Part shown: positions 26,528 through 35,598 of the stretch, piece after piece
Layout of the letters: every line of letters begins with the position of its first letter
Numbering within the stretch: position 1 is the stretch's first letter
Source of the DNA: Agromyces sp. S2-1-8
GTDB lineage: Bacteria; Actinomycetota; Actinomycetes; Actinomycetales; Microbacteriaceae
Assembly (NCBI RefSeq): GCF_021129215.1
Contig: NZ_JAJOLP010000001.1
Span: 1-64,000 of the forward strand
Direction of reading: 5' to 3'
Length of the DNA stretch: 64,000 bases
The notes under the pieces: model-generated
Databases searched by the model: none
What the model was told of the DNA's origin: nothing
The model's input: the letters and a program-made list of their open reading frames with translations, nothing else
Position numbers and translations under genes: made by a program

Positions 26528-28087
26528 ATGAAGCCCACCGTGCAGACACTGCTCGCCCGCCCCGAGCTGGGCCTCGGCCTCCTCACGCCCATCGAGTCGC
26601 TGTCGGCCGGCGCACTCGACGCGCCCGTCGTGTGGGCGCACAGCTCCGACCTCGCCGACCCGACGCCGTTCCTCGACGCCGGGCACGTGCTACTCACGAC
26701 CGGCACCCAGTTCGCCGAGGGCGTCGTCGGCGACGATGCGGGCGAAGCCGGGTTCGCCGACGCGTACGTCGCCCGCCTGCGCGCGACCGGCATCGCGGCG
26801 CTCGGCTTCGGCACCGAGGTCATCCGCGCCGGCACGCCCGAGGCGCTCGTGGCCGCCTGCACCGCGCAGGGCCTCCCGCTCTTCGAGGTGCCGTACCGGG
26901 TGCCGTTCATCGCCATCGCCCGCACGGTCGCCGACCTCATCGCCGAAGACGCGTACGCCCGTCAGGCGTGGGCGCTCGCGGCGCAGCGCGCGATCTCGCT
27001 CGCCGCCCTCCGGCCCGACGGCCTCTCGGCCACCCTCGCCGAGCTCTCGAACCGGCTCGGCACCTGGGTCGGGCTCATCGACGCGACCGGCACGCTCGAC
27101 CGCGAGGCGCCGGCCGACGGACTGCCGCAGCCCGCGCTCGGCGAGGTCGTGGGCGAGGCCCGCTCGATGATCCGGCGCGGCCAGCGCGCGAGCCGCACCC
27201 TCGTCGCCGGCGAGTCGACCGGGGCTCCGCAGCGCATGACCCTCCAGACCCTCGGCGGCGGCGGGGCCCTGCGCGGAGTGCTCGCGATCGGCGACTCCGC
27301 CGAGCTCGACGCCGCCGGCCGGGAGGTCGTGAACGCGGTGATCGCCCTCGCCGGGCTCGCGCTCGAGCAGAACCGCGACCTCGACCGCGCCCGCGGTCAC
27401 CTGCGATCGGGGCTGCTCCGCGGCATCCTCGACGGCGACACGGCGCTCGCCGAGCGCGTGTCGGCCGAGATGTGGGGGCCGCTTCCCGAGGCACCCGTGC
27501 GCGTCATGGTCACGGATGCCCCGGCCCAGGTCGACCGACTGACCGAACTGCTCGAACTGCGCGTCGAGGAGCGCGGCGGGCGACTGTTCTTCGGGCGGGA
27601 CGACGAACGGTTCGTGCTCATCGTCGAGGAGGGCGACGCCCCGCTGGCCGAGGAGCTCGCGACCGAGTTCGAGCTTCCGGTCGGCGTCTCCGACCCGGTC
27701 GCCGACGCGGGCGTTCCGCAGGCGCACGAGCAGGCGCTGCGCGCCCTCGACCGGGCGCGCGAGAGCGGCGCCGGCGTCGTCAACTTCGACGAGATCAGCC
27801 GGCAGGGCGTGCTCGCCTTCCTCGCGCGCACCGACGCACGCGCCGTCGCGCTCGCGACGCTGGCCCCGCTCACCGAGCACGATGCCGCGAACGGCACGAC
27901 GCTCGTCGAGACCACGCGGACCTGGCTCGAGCACGGCGGCCAGTTCGACGCCACCGCGCAGGAGCTCGGCGTGCACCGGCACACGGTGCGCAGCCGCATC
28001 GCCCTCGCCGAGCGGCTGCTCGGGCGCGACCTCTCGGGCTTCCACGCGCGCGCCGACCTGTGGGCGGCACTGCTCGCGGTCGAGTAG
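26528..28087 (+). CDS. PucR-family transcriptional regulator
   Basis: 519 residues. An N-terminal PucR sensory domain (about 5-125, with 'VVWAHSSDLADPTPFLDAGHVLLTTG' condensed to 'GHVLLTTGTQF'), a middle GGDEF-like/CdaR domain, and a C-terminal PucR HTH (about 455-515) containing 'ATAQELGVHRHTVRSRI'-like sequence ('LGVHRHTVRSRIALAE' visible). It senses a small metabolite and controls nitrogen-compound catabolism in known relatives, including GABA use. The paired GTAC palindromes before this gene and before gabT suggest it regulates itself and the gab/putrescine operon 18 kb away rather than the kynurenine genes next door. Confidence 0.85.
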   Translation: MKPTVQTLLARPELGLGLLTPIESLSAGALDAPVVWAHSSDLADPTPFLDAGHVLLTTGTQFAEGVVGDDAGEAGFADAYVARLRATGIAALGFGTEVIRAGTPEALVAACTAQGLPLFEVPYRVPFIAIARTVADLIAEDAYARQAWALAAQRAISLAALRPDGLSATLAELSNRLGTWVGLIDATGTLDREAPADGLPQPALGEVVGEARSMIRRGQRASRTLVAGESTGAPQRMTLQTLGGGGALRGVLAIGDSAELDAAGREVVNAVIALAGLALEQNRDLDRARGHLRSGLLRGILDGDTALAERVSAEMWGPLPEAPVRVMVTDAPAQVDRLTELLELRVEERGGRLFFGRDDERFVLIVEEGDAPLAEELATEFELPVGVSDPVADAGVPQAHEQALRALDRARESGAGVVNFDEISRQGVLAFLARTDARAVALATLAPLTEHDAANGTTLVETTRTWLEHGGQFDATAQELGVHRHTVRSRIALAERLLGRDLSGFHARADLWAALLAVE

Positions 28088-28127
28088 CGCGGCGCTCGGC
28101 GCGCACCCCGCTCGGGAGGTCCCCGCG

Positions 28128-28154
28128 GCCGGGCGGCAGGTCACCGGGCCCGGC
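28128..28154 (+). terminator. Weak hairpin after pucR
   Basis: A 7-bp stem GCCGGGC (28128-28134) with GCCCGGC (28148-28154), extendable by a wobble pair, lies 41 bases after the pucR stop. The long loop and lack of T-tract make it a weak candidate. Confidence 0.3.
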
Positions 28155-28263
28155 TGCGATGCCGCTCCGGCGCCATTGCGCGCGGGCACTCCGTCCACCC
28201 CGAGCCACTGACGCATCCTGCTCGAAGAGCAGTCTTCACATTCAGAAATCGTCAGGTCAACCC

Positions 28264-28292
28264 TTGCCGCTGACGCAGAGAATCGCTACGGT
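28264..28292 (+). promoter_or_regulatory. Candidate promoter of the GH20-GH29 gene
   Basis: TTGCCG (28264-28269) and TACGGT (28287-28292) are separated by 17 bp in a locally A/T-richer stretch; a short leader with AAGGAG (from 28312) precedes the ATG at 28324. No clear operator palindrome was seen. Confidence 0.45.
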
Positions 28293-28323
28293 CATCCTAT
28301 CTTTCCCTACGAAGGAGCCCGCA

Positions 28324-31300
28324 ATGATGCGAATCTGGCCAGTGAAGACGCTGATTTCCACCTCAATCATCGGAGCAATGATCGGCGCGGCGGCGATCGT
28401 CGCCGCACCGGCGAACGCGGCTCCTGATGTTCGAACGATCACTCCGGCGTCGGCGGGGCCGACCGGCATCGACGCTGTCATCCCCCGCCCGACCGACTGG
28501 ACCGCGGGTGACGGGACCGTCGGCCTCACCCGCGCCTCACGGCTGCTCGTCGACGGGCCGTCGCGCGACCTCGCACTGCTGCCCGGGGGCGAGGCCGCCT
28601 TCCCCGGCCCGGTCGCCGAGGTCACCCAGGATCTCGCGAAGCGCGTCGCGGCCGAGCTGCGAGACCTCACGGGGCTGCCGCTCAAGACCACGGGCGAGGT
28701 CGGCAAGGCCGCCGAGGGCGACATCGTGCTGCGGCTCGTCGACGACGAGGCGCTCGGCGCCGAGGGCTATCGCTGGTCGAGCGACGGCCCGATCGTCATC
28801 GAGGCGTCGACGACGAACGGCCTCTTCTACGGCACGCGCACCCTCGTGCAGCTGCTCGAAGCCGACGACGACCACCGCGACGTGCCGCGGGCGACGTCGA
28901 CCGATGTGCCGACGCAGGCCGTGCGCATGATCCAGCTCGACGCCGGCCGCAAGTACTGGTCGATGGAGTCCCTCGAGAACCTGCTGCGCCGCATGGGGCA
29001 GCTCAGGCTCAACACGCTCTTCCTCCACCTGTCCGACTCGGAGGGCTTCCGCCTGTACAGCGAGAAGTTCCCCGGGCTCGCCGACCCCGAGCACTCGTAC
29101 AGCCGGGAGGACATCGACCGGCTCAAGGCCCTCGCCGCCGAGCAGCACGTGCAGCTCATGGGCGGCATCGACGTGCCCGGGCATGCGACGGTCATCAGCG
29201 ACGCGTTCGGCATCGGCTTCGGCTCGGGCGATGGCGCCTGCACGCAGGCGCACACCCACTCGCACCTCACCCCCGACTGGATCATCGACATGACCCGCGA
29301 GGACGCGGTCGCGAAGACCGCCGAGATCGTCGACGAGTTCTCGTCGTGGTTCGACGCCCCGCTCTTCTCGATCGGCGCCGACGAGCTGCCCGGCCAGCTC
29401 GCGAACTGCCCCCGTGTGGCGCAGGCGATCGCCGACGATCCCGAGATCGACACCCTCGGCGACCTGCTCACGAGATACATCAACACCCTCGACGCGGTCA
29501 TCACCGAGAACGGGGCGCGCACCGCGATCTACAACGGCGTCGAGCACATGTCGACGCCGAAGCAGGATCTCAACGCCTCGGTGGTCGACCTCACCTGGGA
29601 GGGCACGGGCGCAGGCCCGGCCATCCCGGGGCACGACGAGATCGCGATCGGTCCCTTCTACCTGACGCCGAACAACTACCACAACCTCTACCCCGACGTC
29701 GCCTGGATGTACGACGAGTGGGCGCCGAACACGGAGGCGGACCTGCTCGGCTCGGGCATGCCGCACTGGGCCGACTACAACTTCTGGTCGGAGGACGCGT
29801 ACTGGGAGCAGCTGAGCGCGCTGCCCCGGGCGGTGCTCGCCGACCGCTCGTGGAACGGCTCGGCGACGCCCGACGACCTCGCTGCGTTCACCGCGCGCTT
29901 CGACGCCCTCGCCGCTCCGGCCGGCCTCACGACGCCCGATCGGCCGAAGCGGGTCGACGACGGCGAGCCGTCGCACCGCTGGACGTTCGACGAGGCCGAG
30001 TACCCCTCGGGCTGGACGTGGGCCGGCAGCCCGGGAAACACGATCTTCGCCGAGGACGCGGCGGGCGACCTGCCGGGCTCGACCTACATCATCAACAACC
30101 CGACCCTCGTCGACGGCGGGGTGAAGGGCGAGACGTTCCGGTTCGACCACAACCGCGACGGCGTCGGGTTCGGCGGGGTCGACGTCGCCGAGCCGTGGAC
30201 GGTCTCGACGTGGGTCAAGCTCTCGTCCGACGCGGGCGAGCAGGTGCTGCTGACCTCGAAGGCGGGCGCGCTCAAGCTGCGCCAGACCGGCACCGGCAAG
30301 GTCGGATTCACCGAGTACGGCGTCGCCGACCACTCGTTCGAGTTCACCCTTCCGGCCGGGCGGTGGGTGCAGCTGACCTGGGTCGCGACGGAGGGCGAGA
30401 CGACGCTCTACGCCGACGGCGCACGCGTGGGTCGGATCGCCGCGTCGATCCCGCTGCCCCTGCGCTCGGTCGGCACCCCGTCGGCGAGCCTGCGCGGCGA
30501 CCTCGACGAGCTGACCACGTGGGACGAGGCGCTCGACGGCGACCAGGTCGCCGGCTGGTTCGACGGGTACGACGTACCGGCGTGGGACTACACCGCGTCG
30601 ACCGCCTCGCTCAACTCGCACGAGAGCCCCGAATGGTTCGACGACGACAAGTTCGGCATCTTCGTCCACTGGGGCCCGTACTCGGTGCCCGCCTGGGGGC
30701 CGCGCGGCTCGTACGCCGAGTGGTACTGGAACTACATGAACTCGAACGGCTCGGCGACGAACCAGTATCACCGGGCGACGTACGGCGCCGACTACCCGTA
30801 CGACCGGTTCATCGACGAGTGGAAGGCCGAGGAGTTCGACCCCGAGGCCTGGGTCGACCTCTTCAAGGACGCGGGTGCGAAGTACTTCGTGCTCACCTCG
30901 AAGCACCATGACGGCACCGCCCTCTGGGACAGCGATGTGAGCGGACGCGACACGGTCGACCTCGGCCCGAAGCGCGATCTCGCCGGTGAACTGTTCTCGG
31001 CCGCCCGCGACGACGGCGAGCTCAAGGCGGGCTTCTACTACTCGCTCTACGAGTGGTACAACCCGGCCTACACGGGCAAGCCGGCCCGCAATCCGTACAC
31101 CGGTGCCGAGGTGCCGTACACGGGCGCCCCGACGGGGGTGGACTACGTCGACGACTACATGCTTCCGCAGATGCGCGAGCTCATCGACAAGTACGACCCC
31201 GACATCCTGTGGTGCGACGGGCAGTGGGAGAAGCCCGCCTCGTACTGGAAGACGGCGGGCGTCATCGCCGAGTACTACAACCGGGCGAAGAACGGCGAGG

Positions 31301-32718
31301 AGCCGCACGAGGTCGCCGTCGCGAACCGGTGCAAGATCGACTCCGGATCGCTCGACTCGACGGAGCTCGACTTCCAGACGCCCGAGTACACGGTCAAGCC
31401 CGACATCGACACGAACAAGTGGGAGTCGAGCCGCGGCATCGCGCACTCGTACGGCTACAACCAGAACGAGCCGATCGAGGACTACCTCACGAGCGACCAG
31501 CTCGTGGAGTCGCTCGTCGACATCGTGAGCAAGAACGGCAATCTGCTGCTCGATGTCGGACCGAAGGCCGACGGCACCATCCCCGAGCTGCAGGCCGAGC
31601 GACTGCGCGACATCGGCGCATGGCTCGACGTCAACGGCGAGGCGATCTACGGCACGACCTATTGGAACCGGGCCGACGAGCCCGCGTCCGACGTCCCGGT
31701 TCGGTACACCCAGCGCGACGGATCGCTCTACGCGACGGCCCTCGACTGGCCGGGCGAGCACCTCACGCTCGGCGGCGACCTGCCGTTCGGGGACGACACC
31801 TCGGTGAAGCTGCTCGGCTCCGACGGGACGGCGCTCGACTGGGCGCGCAACTCGGCCGGTGAGGTCGAGGTCGAGATGCCCGCCGACGGTGCCGACGCCA
31901 CGACGTCGACCCACGCGTTCACCTTCGAGATCTCGAACCCGGGCGCCGACAGCCTCCTGCGCACGACCGTCCGGGTGCCCGAGGCGGTGCAGCGCGGAAA
32001 GACGGTCGTCGGGTCGGCCGTCATCGCCAACCCCTCGTCGAAGGCGTCAGCGAAGGCGGAGCTCGAGATCGCCGGACCGAAGGGATGGACCGTGCAGGCG
32101 GGCGGCGCCTCGGTGCCCGCACTCGGCCCGGGCGAGTCCTACGTTGTGCCGATCACGATCTCGGTGCCGGCGGGCGCCGATGCCGCGAGCGGCCGCATCG
32201 TCGTGACGACCACGACGGACGGTGTGTCGACATCGGCCGCCGCGACCGTGAAGATCGCACTGCCCAACCTCGCGAAGGGCAAGCCGGCGACGCAGTCGAG
32301 CATCGCGTGGGACGGCGTGCCCGCGCGCGCGGTCGACGGCGACCGCAACGGCGCCTTCTCCGGCAACTCGGTGACCCACACCTCGGAGCCGTCGAAGGAA
32401 GCCTGGTGGCAGGTCGACCTCGGCGAGAGCGCCGAACTCGACCGCGTGGAGATCTACAACCGCACGGACTGCTGCGGCGAACGTCTCTCGAACTACTGGG
32501 TCATGACTTCTGACGTGCCGTTCACGGCGAGCACGCTCGCCGATGCGCGGGCAGAGGCCGACACGGCGATCCGCGTCGCCGAACAGGCCGGTCGACCGTC
32601 GGTCATCGACCTGCCCGACGGGGCGACCGGGCGCTACGTGCGCATCCAGCTCGAGTCCGCCACCCTGCCGCTCTCGCTCGCCGAGGTCGAGGTGCTCGGG
32701 ACACCGGCGGGCGGCTGA
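28324..32718 (+). CDS. Secreted multidomain glycosidase: GH20 hexosaminidase fused to GH29 alpha-L-fucosidase
   Basis: 1464 residues in one uninterrupted frame. Signal peptide 1-32 (cut after 'PANA'). About 50-195: GH20b domain. About 200-520: GH20 TIM barrel starting 'MIQLDAGRKYWS', with the Asp353-Glu354 catalytic pair in 'SIGADELPG'. About 545-740: LamG/concanavalin-like beta-sandwich. About 765-1175: GH29 fucosidase, 'DKFGIFVHWGPYSVPAWG', 'SKHHDGTALWDS' and nucleophile candidate Asp965 in 'DILWCDGQW'. About 1200-1310: NEW3-like Ig domain. About 1315-1464: F5/8-type C lectin module ('NLAKGKPATQSS', 'NRTDCCGERL'). It should remove terminal fucose and beta-GlcNAc/GalNAc from complex glycans outside the cell. 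No LPXTG or surface anchor. Confidence 0.88.
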   Translation: MMRIWPVKTLISTSIIGAMIGAAAIVAAPANAAPDVRTITPASAGPTGIDAVIPRPTDWTAGDGTVGLTRASRLLVDGPSRDLALLPGGEAAFPGPVAEVTQDLAKRVAAELRDLTGLPLKTTGEVGKAAEGDIVLRLVDDEALGAEGYRWSSDGPIVIEASTTNGLFYGTRTLVQLLEADDDHRDVPRATSTDVPTQAVRMIQLDAGRKYWSMESLENLLRRMGQLRLNTLFLHLSDSEGFRLYSEKFPGLADPEHSYSREDIDRLKALAAEQHVQLMGGIDVPGHATVISDAFGIGFGSGDGACTQAHTHSHLTPDWIIDMTREDAVAKTAEIVDEFSSWFDAPLFSIGADELPGQLANCPRVAQAIADDPEIDTLGDLLTRYINTLDAVITENGARTAIYNGVEHMSTPKQDLNASVVDLTWEGTGAGPAIPGHDEIAIGPFYLTPNNYHNLYPDVAWMYDEWAPNTEADLLGSGMPHWADYNFWSEDAYWEQLSALPRAVLADRSWNGSATPDDLAAFTARFDALAAPAGLTTPDRPKRVDDGEPSHRWTFDEAEYPSGWTWAGSPGNTIFAEDAAGDLPGSTYIINNPTLVDGGVKGETFRFDHNRDGVGFGGVDVAEPWTVSTWVKLSSDAGEQVLLTSKAGALKLRQTGTGKVGFTEYGVADHSFEFTLPAGRWVQLTWVATEGETTLYADGARVGRIAASIPLPLRSVGTPSASLRGDLDELTTWDEALDGDQVAGWFDGYDVPAWDYTASTASLNSHESPEWFDDDKFGIFVHWGPYSVPAWGPRGSYAEWYWNYMNSNGSATNQYHRATYGADYPYDRFIDEWKAEEFDPEAWVDLFKDAGAKYFVLTSKHHDGTALWDSDVSGRDTVDLGPKRDLAGELFSAARDDGELKAGFYYSLYEWYNPAYTGKPARNPYTGAEVPYTGAPTGVDYVDDYMLPQMRELIDKYDPDILWCDGQWEKPASYWKTAGVIAEYYNRAKNGEEPHEVAVANRCKIDSGSLDSTELDFQTPEYTVKPDIDTNKWESSRGIAHSYGYNQNEPIEDYLTSDQLVESLVDIVSKNGNLLLDVGPKADGTIPELQAERLRDIGAWLDVNGEAIYGTTYWNRADEPASDVPVRYTQRDGSLYATALDWPGEHLTLGGDLPFGDDTSVKLLGSDGTALDWARNSAGEVEVEMPADGADATTSTHAFTFEISNPGADSLLRTTVRVPEAVQRGKTVVGSAVIANPSSKASAKAELEIAGPKGWTVQAGGASVPALGPGESYVVPITISVPAGADAASGRIVVTTTTDGVSTSAAATVKIALPNLAKGKPATQSSIAWDGVPARAVDGDRNGAFSGNSVTHTSEPSKEAWWQVDLGESAELDRVEIYNRTDCCGERLSNYWVMTSDVPFTASTLADARAEADTAIRVAEQAGRPSVIDLPDGATGRYVRIQLESATLPLSLAEVEVLGTPAGG

Positions 32719-32728
32719 GGCCGCCCGT

Positions 32729-32770
32729 GGGCCGGGGCCGGGGACGCGTCGAGCGTCCCCGGCCCCGGCC
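32729..32770. terminator. Strong bidirectional terminator hairpin
   Basis: An 18-19-bp GC stem (about 32729-32747 with 32753-32770) closes a 5-nt loop between the convergent glycosidase and GH1 genes. It begins 11 bases after the upstream stop and ends 10 bases before the GH1 stop. Confidence 0.8.
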
Positions 32771-32779
32771 CCGGCCGCG

Positions 32780-34213
32780 TCAGCGCTGCGCCGCGATCAG
32801 GTCGCGATACCAGGCGAACGAGTCCTTGCGGGTGCGCTCCCCCGTCTCGAAGTCGACGTGCACGAGTCCGAACCGCTGCGTGTAGCCCTGCGCCCACTCG
32901 AAGTTGTCCATGAGCGACCACACGAAGTAGCCGCGCACGTCGACGCCGTGCTCGATCGCGTCGGCGACGGCGCGGAGGTGCCCGTCGAGGTAGGCGATGC
33001 GCTCGTCGTCGTGCACGGCCCGGCCGTCGTCTCCGGCGCCGTCGGCCGCAGGCACGACCTCGTCGGGGTACGACGCACCGTTCTCGGTGATCACGACGGG
33101 CGGCAGCGCGTCGCCGTAGTCGCGCTGCAGGCCGACGAGCAGCTCGCCGAACGCCGCCGGCACGACGGGCCAGTCGAATCCGGTGACCGGTGTGCCCTCG
33201 GGCGGCACGACCGGTTCGAACGGCAGCCCGGCCGCGGCGAACTCCGAGCCCTCGGCGGGCGCGGCGACGTACGTCGGGTTGTACGAGTTGACGCCGTAGA
33301 AGTCGAGCGGCGCCGAGATCGTCTCGAGGTCGCCGTCTTCGAGCCCCGGAAACGCGTCGAGCCCGAACGCGGACAGGTCGGGGTAGGCGCCCGTGAGCAC
33401 TGGGTCGACGAAGATGCGGTTGTAGACCAGGTCGAACGCGCCCGCGGCCATGAGATCGGCCGGATCCGACGAGGCGGGCACGACGAGCGTGTGGTTGTTC
33501 GTGATGCCCACTTCGACCGAGCCCGACCGCGAACCCGAACCCGACGCCGCGCCGGCACGGATCGCCGCGACCGCGAGCCCGTGGCCGAGCAGCTGGTGGT
33601 GCACGGTCGGCAGCGCGCCGAGCATGAGCTGCCGTCCAGGCGCCTGGGTCCCGAGCGCGTAGCCCTCAAGCGTCGTCATCGCCGGCTCGTTGAGCGTGAT
33701 CCACCGGCCGACCCGGTCGCCGAGCCGGTCGAGCACGAGGCCGACGTAGTCGGCGTACCGCGAGGCGGTGTCGCGCACGAGCCATCCCCCGGCGTCCTCG
33801 AGCGGCTGCGGCAGGTCCCAGTGGTAGAGCGTCGCGAGCGGGGCGATGCCGGCCTCGGCGAGCGCGTCGACGAACCGTTCGTAGTGGTCGAGCCCCGCGG
33901 CGTTCGCAGGTCCCGTGCCGCCGGGCTGCACGCGCGGCCACGAGATGGAGAACCGGTAGTCGGTCGCGCCGAGCTCGGCGAGCAGGGCGATGTCGTCGCG
34001 GTAGCGCCGATAGCTGTCGGCCGCGACGAGCGCGTTCGACCCGTCGATGACCCGCCCCGGCTCGGCGGTGAAGGTGTCCCAGATGCTCGGTCCGCGCCCG
34101 TCGGCCGTCGTCGACCCCTCGATCTGGAAGGCCGCCGTCGCCGCGCCCCACCGGAAGCCGCGCGGGAAGGTCGGCGGCGCGGCCGCCGCCCGGTCGTCCA
34201 GGGGTGCGTTCAT
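32780..34213 (-). CDS. GH1 beta-glucosidase/beta-galactosidase
   Basis: 477 residues, full-length cytoplasmic GH1 enzyme without signal peptide. N-terminal 'FRWGAATAAFQIEG', acid/base Glu176 in 'TLNEPA', nucleophile Glu377 in 'VITENGAS', and C-terminal 'WSLMDNFEWAQGY' forming the aglycone site. It hydrolyses imported beta-glucosides or related disaccharides. The start at 34213 follows a spaced 87-base gap from padR on the same strand, which contains a near-perfect 18-bp palindrome (34272-34289), so it likely has its own regulated promoter. Confidence 0.92.
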   Translation of the reverse strand: MNAPLDDRAAAAPPTFPRGFRWGAATAAFQIEGSTTADGRGPSIWDTFTAEPGRVIDGSNALVAADSYRRYRDDIALLAELGATDYRFSISWPRVQPGGTGPANAAGLDHYERFVDALAEAGIAPLATLYHWDLPQPLEDAGGWLVRDTASRYADYVGLVLDRLGDRVGRWITLNEPAMTTLEGYALGTQAPGRQLMLGALPTVHHQLLGHGLAVAAIRAGAASGSGSRSGSVEVGITNNHTLVVPASSDPADLMAAGAFDLVYNRIFVDPVLTGAYPDLSAFGLDAFPGLEDGDLETISAPLDFYGVNSYNPTYVAAPAEGSEFAAAGLPFEPVVPPEGTPVTGFDWPVVPAAFGELLVGLQRDYGDALPPVVITENGASYPDEVVPAADGAGDDGRAVHDDERIAYLDGHLRAVADAIEHGVDVRGYFVWSLMDNFEWAQGYTQRFGLVHVDFETGERTRKDSFAWYRDLIAAQR

Positions 34214-34271
34214 GTCGGGTTCCGCCGTCTCTGCGTCGTCGCGAGGCGAGCGCCCGAGGCATCCCCGCCTT

Positions 34272-34289
34272 GTGGGTCAGATGACCCAC
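34272..34289 (-). promoter_or_regulatory. Palindromic operator upstream of the GH1 gene
   Basis: GTGGGTCA (34272-34279) and TGACCCAC (34282-34289) form an inverted repeat with a 2-bp centre. It lies 59 bases before the GH1 start. No linked LacI gene is adjacent, so the cognate regulator is unknown; its sequence differs from the PadR operator nearby. Confidence 0.5.
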
Positions 34290-34300
34290 TTCGGACGAGC

Positions 34301-34984
34301 CTAGCGATCCCGCCCTCGACGGGGAAGCCCCACCGGGGATTCCGACGCCGACGCGTCCGCCGCCGATTCCCCCGGCAGCGGCATGGTCGCGACATCGGGC
34401 CAGTCGAGTTCGCCCGACTCGAACTCGCCGGCGAGCGCGGCCATCCAGTCGCGCTCGGACGAAAGGCGCGCCCGCTCGAACTCGGTCTCGATGAGCAGGA
34501 TGCGCGGCACGCCCCGTGCTTCGGCGAGATCCGCCGCGATCCGGGCGAGCGCCAGGTCGATCGCCGCGACCCGTGCCCGCAGCGCGGCGATCGCCTCGTC
34601 GCGACCGAGCACGCCCATGAACGAGAGCGCCGCGTACGCGAGCACGGCGTCGGGGTCGGGCGACGCGAGCAGCAGGGCGACCCGCCGGCGCAGCTCGGCG
34701 CGCCCGGGCTCGGTGATGGCGTACCGGACGCGCTCCGGACGCCCGGTGGGCTGCTCGGTGCCCGCCTCGACGACGAGTCCGGCTGCCTCGAGCTTCGCGA
34801 CCGCGTGATAGAGGCTGCGGGGCAGTCCGCCGATGAAGTCCTTGCGCGTGTCGACGATGAACCGGTGCATGTCGTACGTGTGCCGGGGCCCCTGGCTCAG
34901 GAGCGCGAGCACCGCGAGGGCGGGAAGGTCGCGGTCTGATCGCTGCAGTCGGTCGCGGCTCGTCACCGCCCCAGCGTAATCCAT
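34301..34984 (-). CDS. PadR-family transcriptional regulator
   Basis: 227 residues. N-terminal winged HTH typical of PadR: 'ALAVLALLSQGPRHTYDMHR' landmarks, 'LPRSLYHAVAKLEAAGLV' and 'RPERVRYAITEPGRAEL', followed by a C-terminal helical dimerisation domain ('LERDWMAALAGEF'-like; actual 'SSERDWMAALAGEFE'). The start codon abuts an 18+3+18 perfect inverted repeat that also overlaps the promoter of the divergent SnoaL-like gene. This strongly suggests autorepression and control of the neighbour. Confidence 0.88.
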   Translation of the reverse strand: MDYAGAVTSRDRLQRSDRDLPALAVLALLSQGPRHTYDMHRFIVDTRKDFIGGLPRSLYHAVAKLEAAGLVVEAGTEQPTGRPERVRYAITEPGRAELRRRVALLLASPDPDAVLAYAALSFMGVLGRDEAIAALRARVAAIDLALARIAADLAEARGVPRILLIETEFERARLSSERDWMAALAGEFESGELDWPDVATMPLPGESAADASASESPVGLPRRGRDR

Positions 34985-34989
34985 TCAGC

Positions 34990-35028
34990 GCATTCTGCAT
35001 TAGTGCATGTTGCACTAATGCAGAATGC
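34990..35028. promoter_or_regulatory. Long perfect palindrome between padR and the SnoaL-like gene
   Basis: Arms of 18 bp (34990-35007 and 35011-35028) are perfectly complementary, separated by TGT. The left arm reads GCATTCTGCATTAGTGCA. TAATGC in each arm can serve as -10 for one direction. It ends 5 bases from the padR start and 16 bases from the plus-strand gene start. Best explained as the PadR operator. Confidence 0.85.
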
Positions 35029-35044
35029 ATGCGATGCTGTCGGC

Positions 35045-35494
35045 ATGAACGAGACGCAGACACCCATCGACTCCGACGCCGACCGCACCGCCGTGCTCGA
35101 CGCACTCGAGCGCATCCGCTCCGCATGGGACTCGGGCGACGCGAGCGCGTACGCCGCCGAGTTCACCGACGACGCGAGCTACGTGATCTTCGCCGGCCTG
35201 GCGAGCCTCGGCCGCGAAGCCATCCGACGCGACCACGTCCCCGTCTTCGAGCAGTGGCAGCGGGGTTCGCGCATGGCCATGCGCGTGCTGGACCTGCGCC
35301 TCGTCGGCCCCGACGTCGCGATCGCGGTGACCGAGGGCGGCATCGGCAAGCGCGCACGAATCCGCCTCGACAAGATGCAGACCTTCGTCATGGTGCGCGA
35401 GGCCGACGCCTGGCGGTGCGCCGCGTTCCAGAACACCAGGAAGAACCGGCTCTTCATCACGATGAACCGGCTCGCGGCGCCGCGCGATCGCTGA
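35045..35494 (+). CDS. SnoaL/NTF2-like protein (SgcJ/EcaC, DUF4440-like family)
   Basis: 149 residues with a single alpha+beta barrel of the NTF2-like superfamily: 'VLDALERIRSAWDSGDASAYAAEF' compressed as 'IRSAWDSGDASAYAAEFTDD', then 'YVIFAGLASLGREAIRRDH' and 'TFVMVREADAWRCAAFQNTRKN'. Such proteins bind small hydrophobic ligands or act as hydrolases or isomerases; no catalytic residues can be named here. An earlier in-frame ATG at 35003 lies within the operator, so 35045 is preferred. Regulated by the divergent PadR by inference. Confidence 0.75.
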   Translation: MNETQTPIDSDADRTAVLDALERIRSAWDSGDASAYAAEFTDDASYVIFAGLASLGREAIRRDHVPVFEQWQRGSRMAMRVLDLRLVGPDVAIAVTEGGIGKRARIRLDKMQTFVMVREADAWRCAAFQNTRKNRLFITMNRLAAPRDR

Positions 35495-35598
35495 GCGGGA
35501 GGTCCGCGATCGGCACCGGCCCGGCCGCGCCCGCGCGACGCACCACTTCTCCGCGCCCCCACCCCCGGCGTACGCTGTAACCGTCGGAGGGGGTTGCA

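Noticed and set aside
26401-28323. Plus-strand frame that would add over 600 residues to the front of the GH20-GH29 protein
   Set aside because: It overlaps pucR in another frame, is Arg/Ala-rich, and the ATG at 28324 has a ribosome site and a normal signal peptide.
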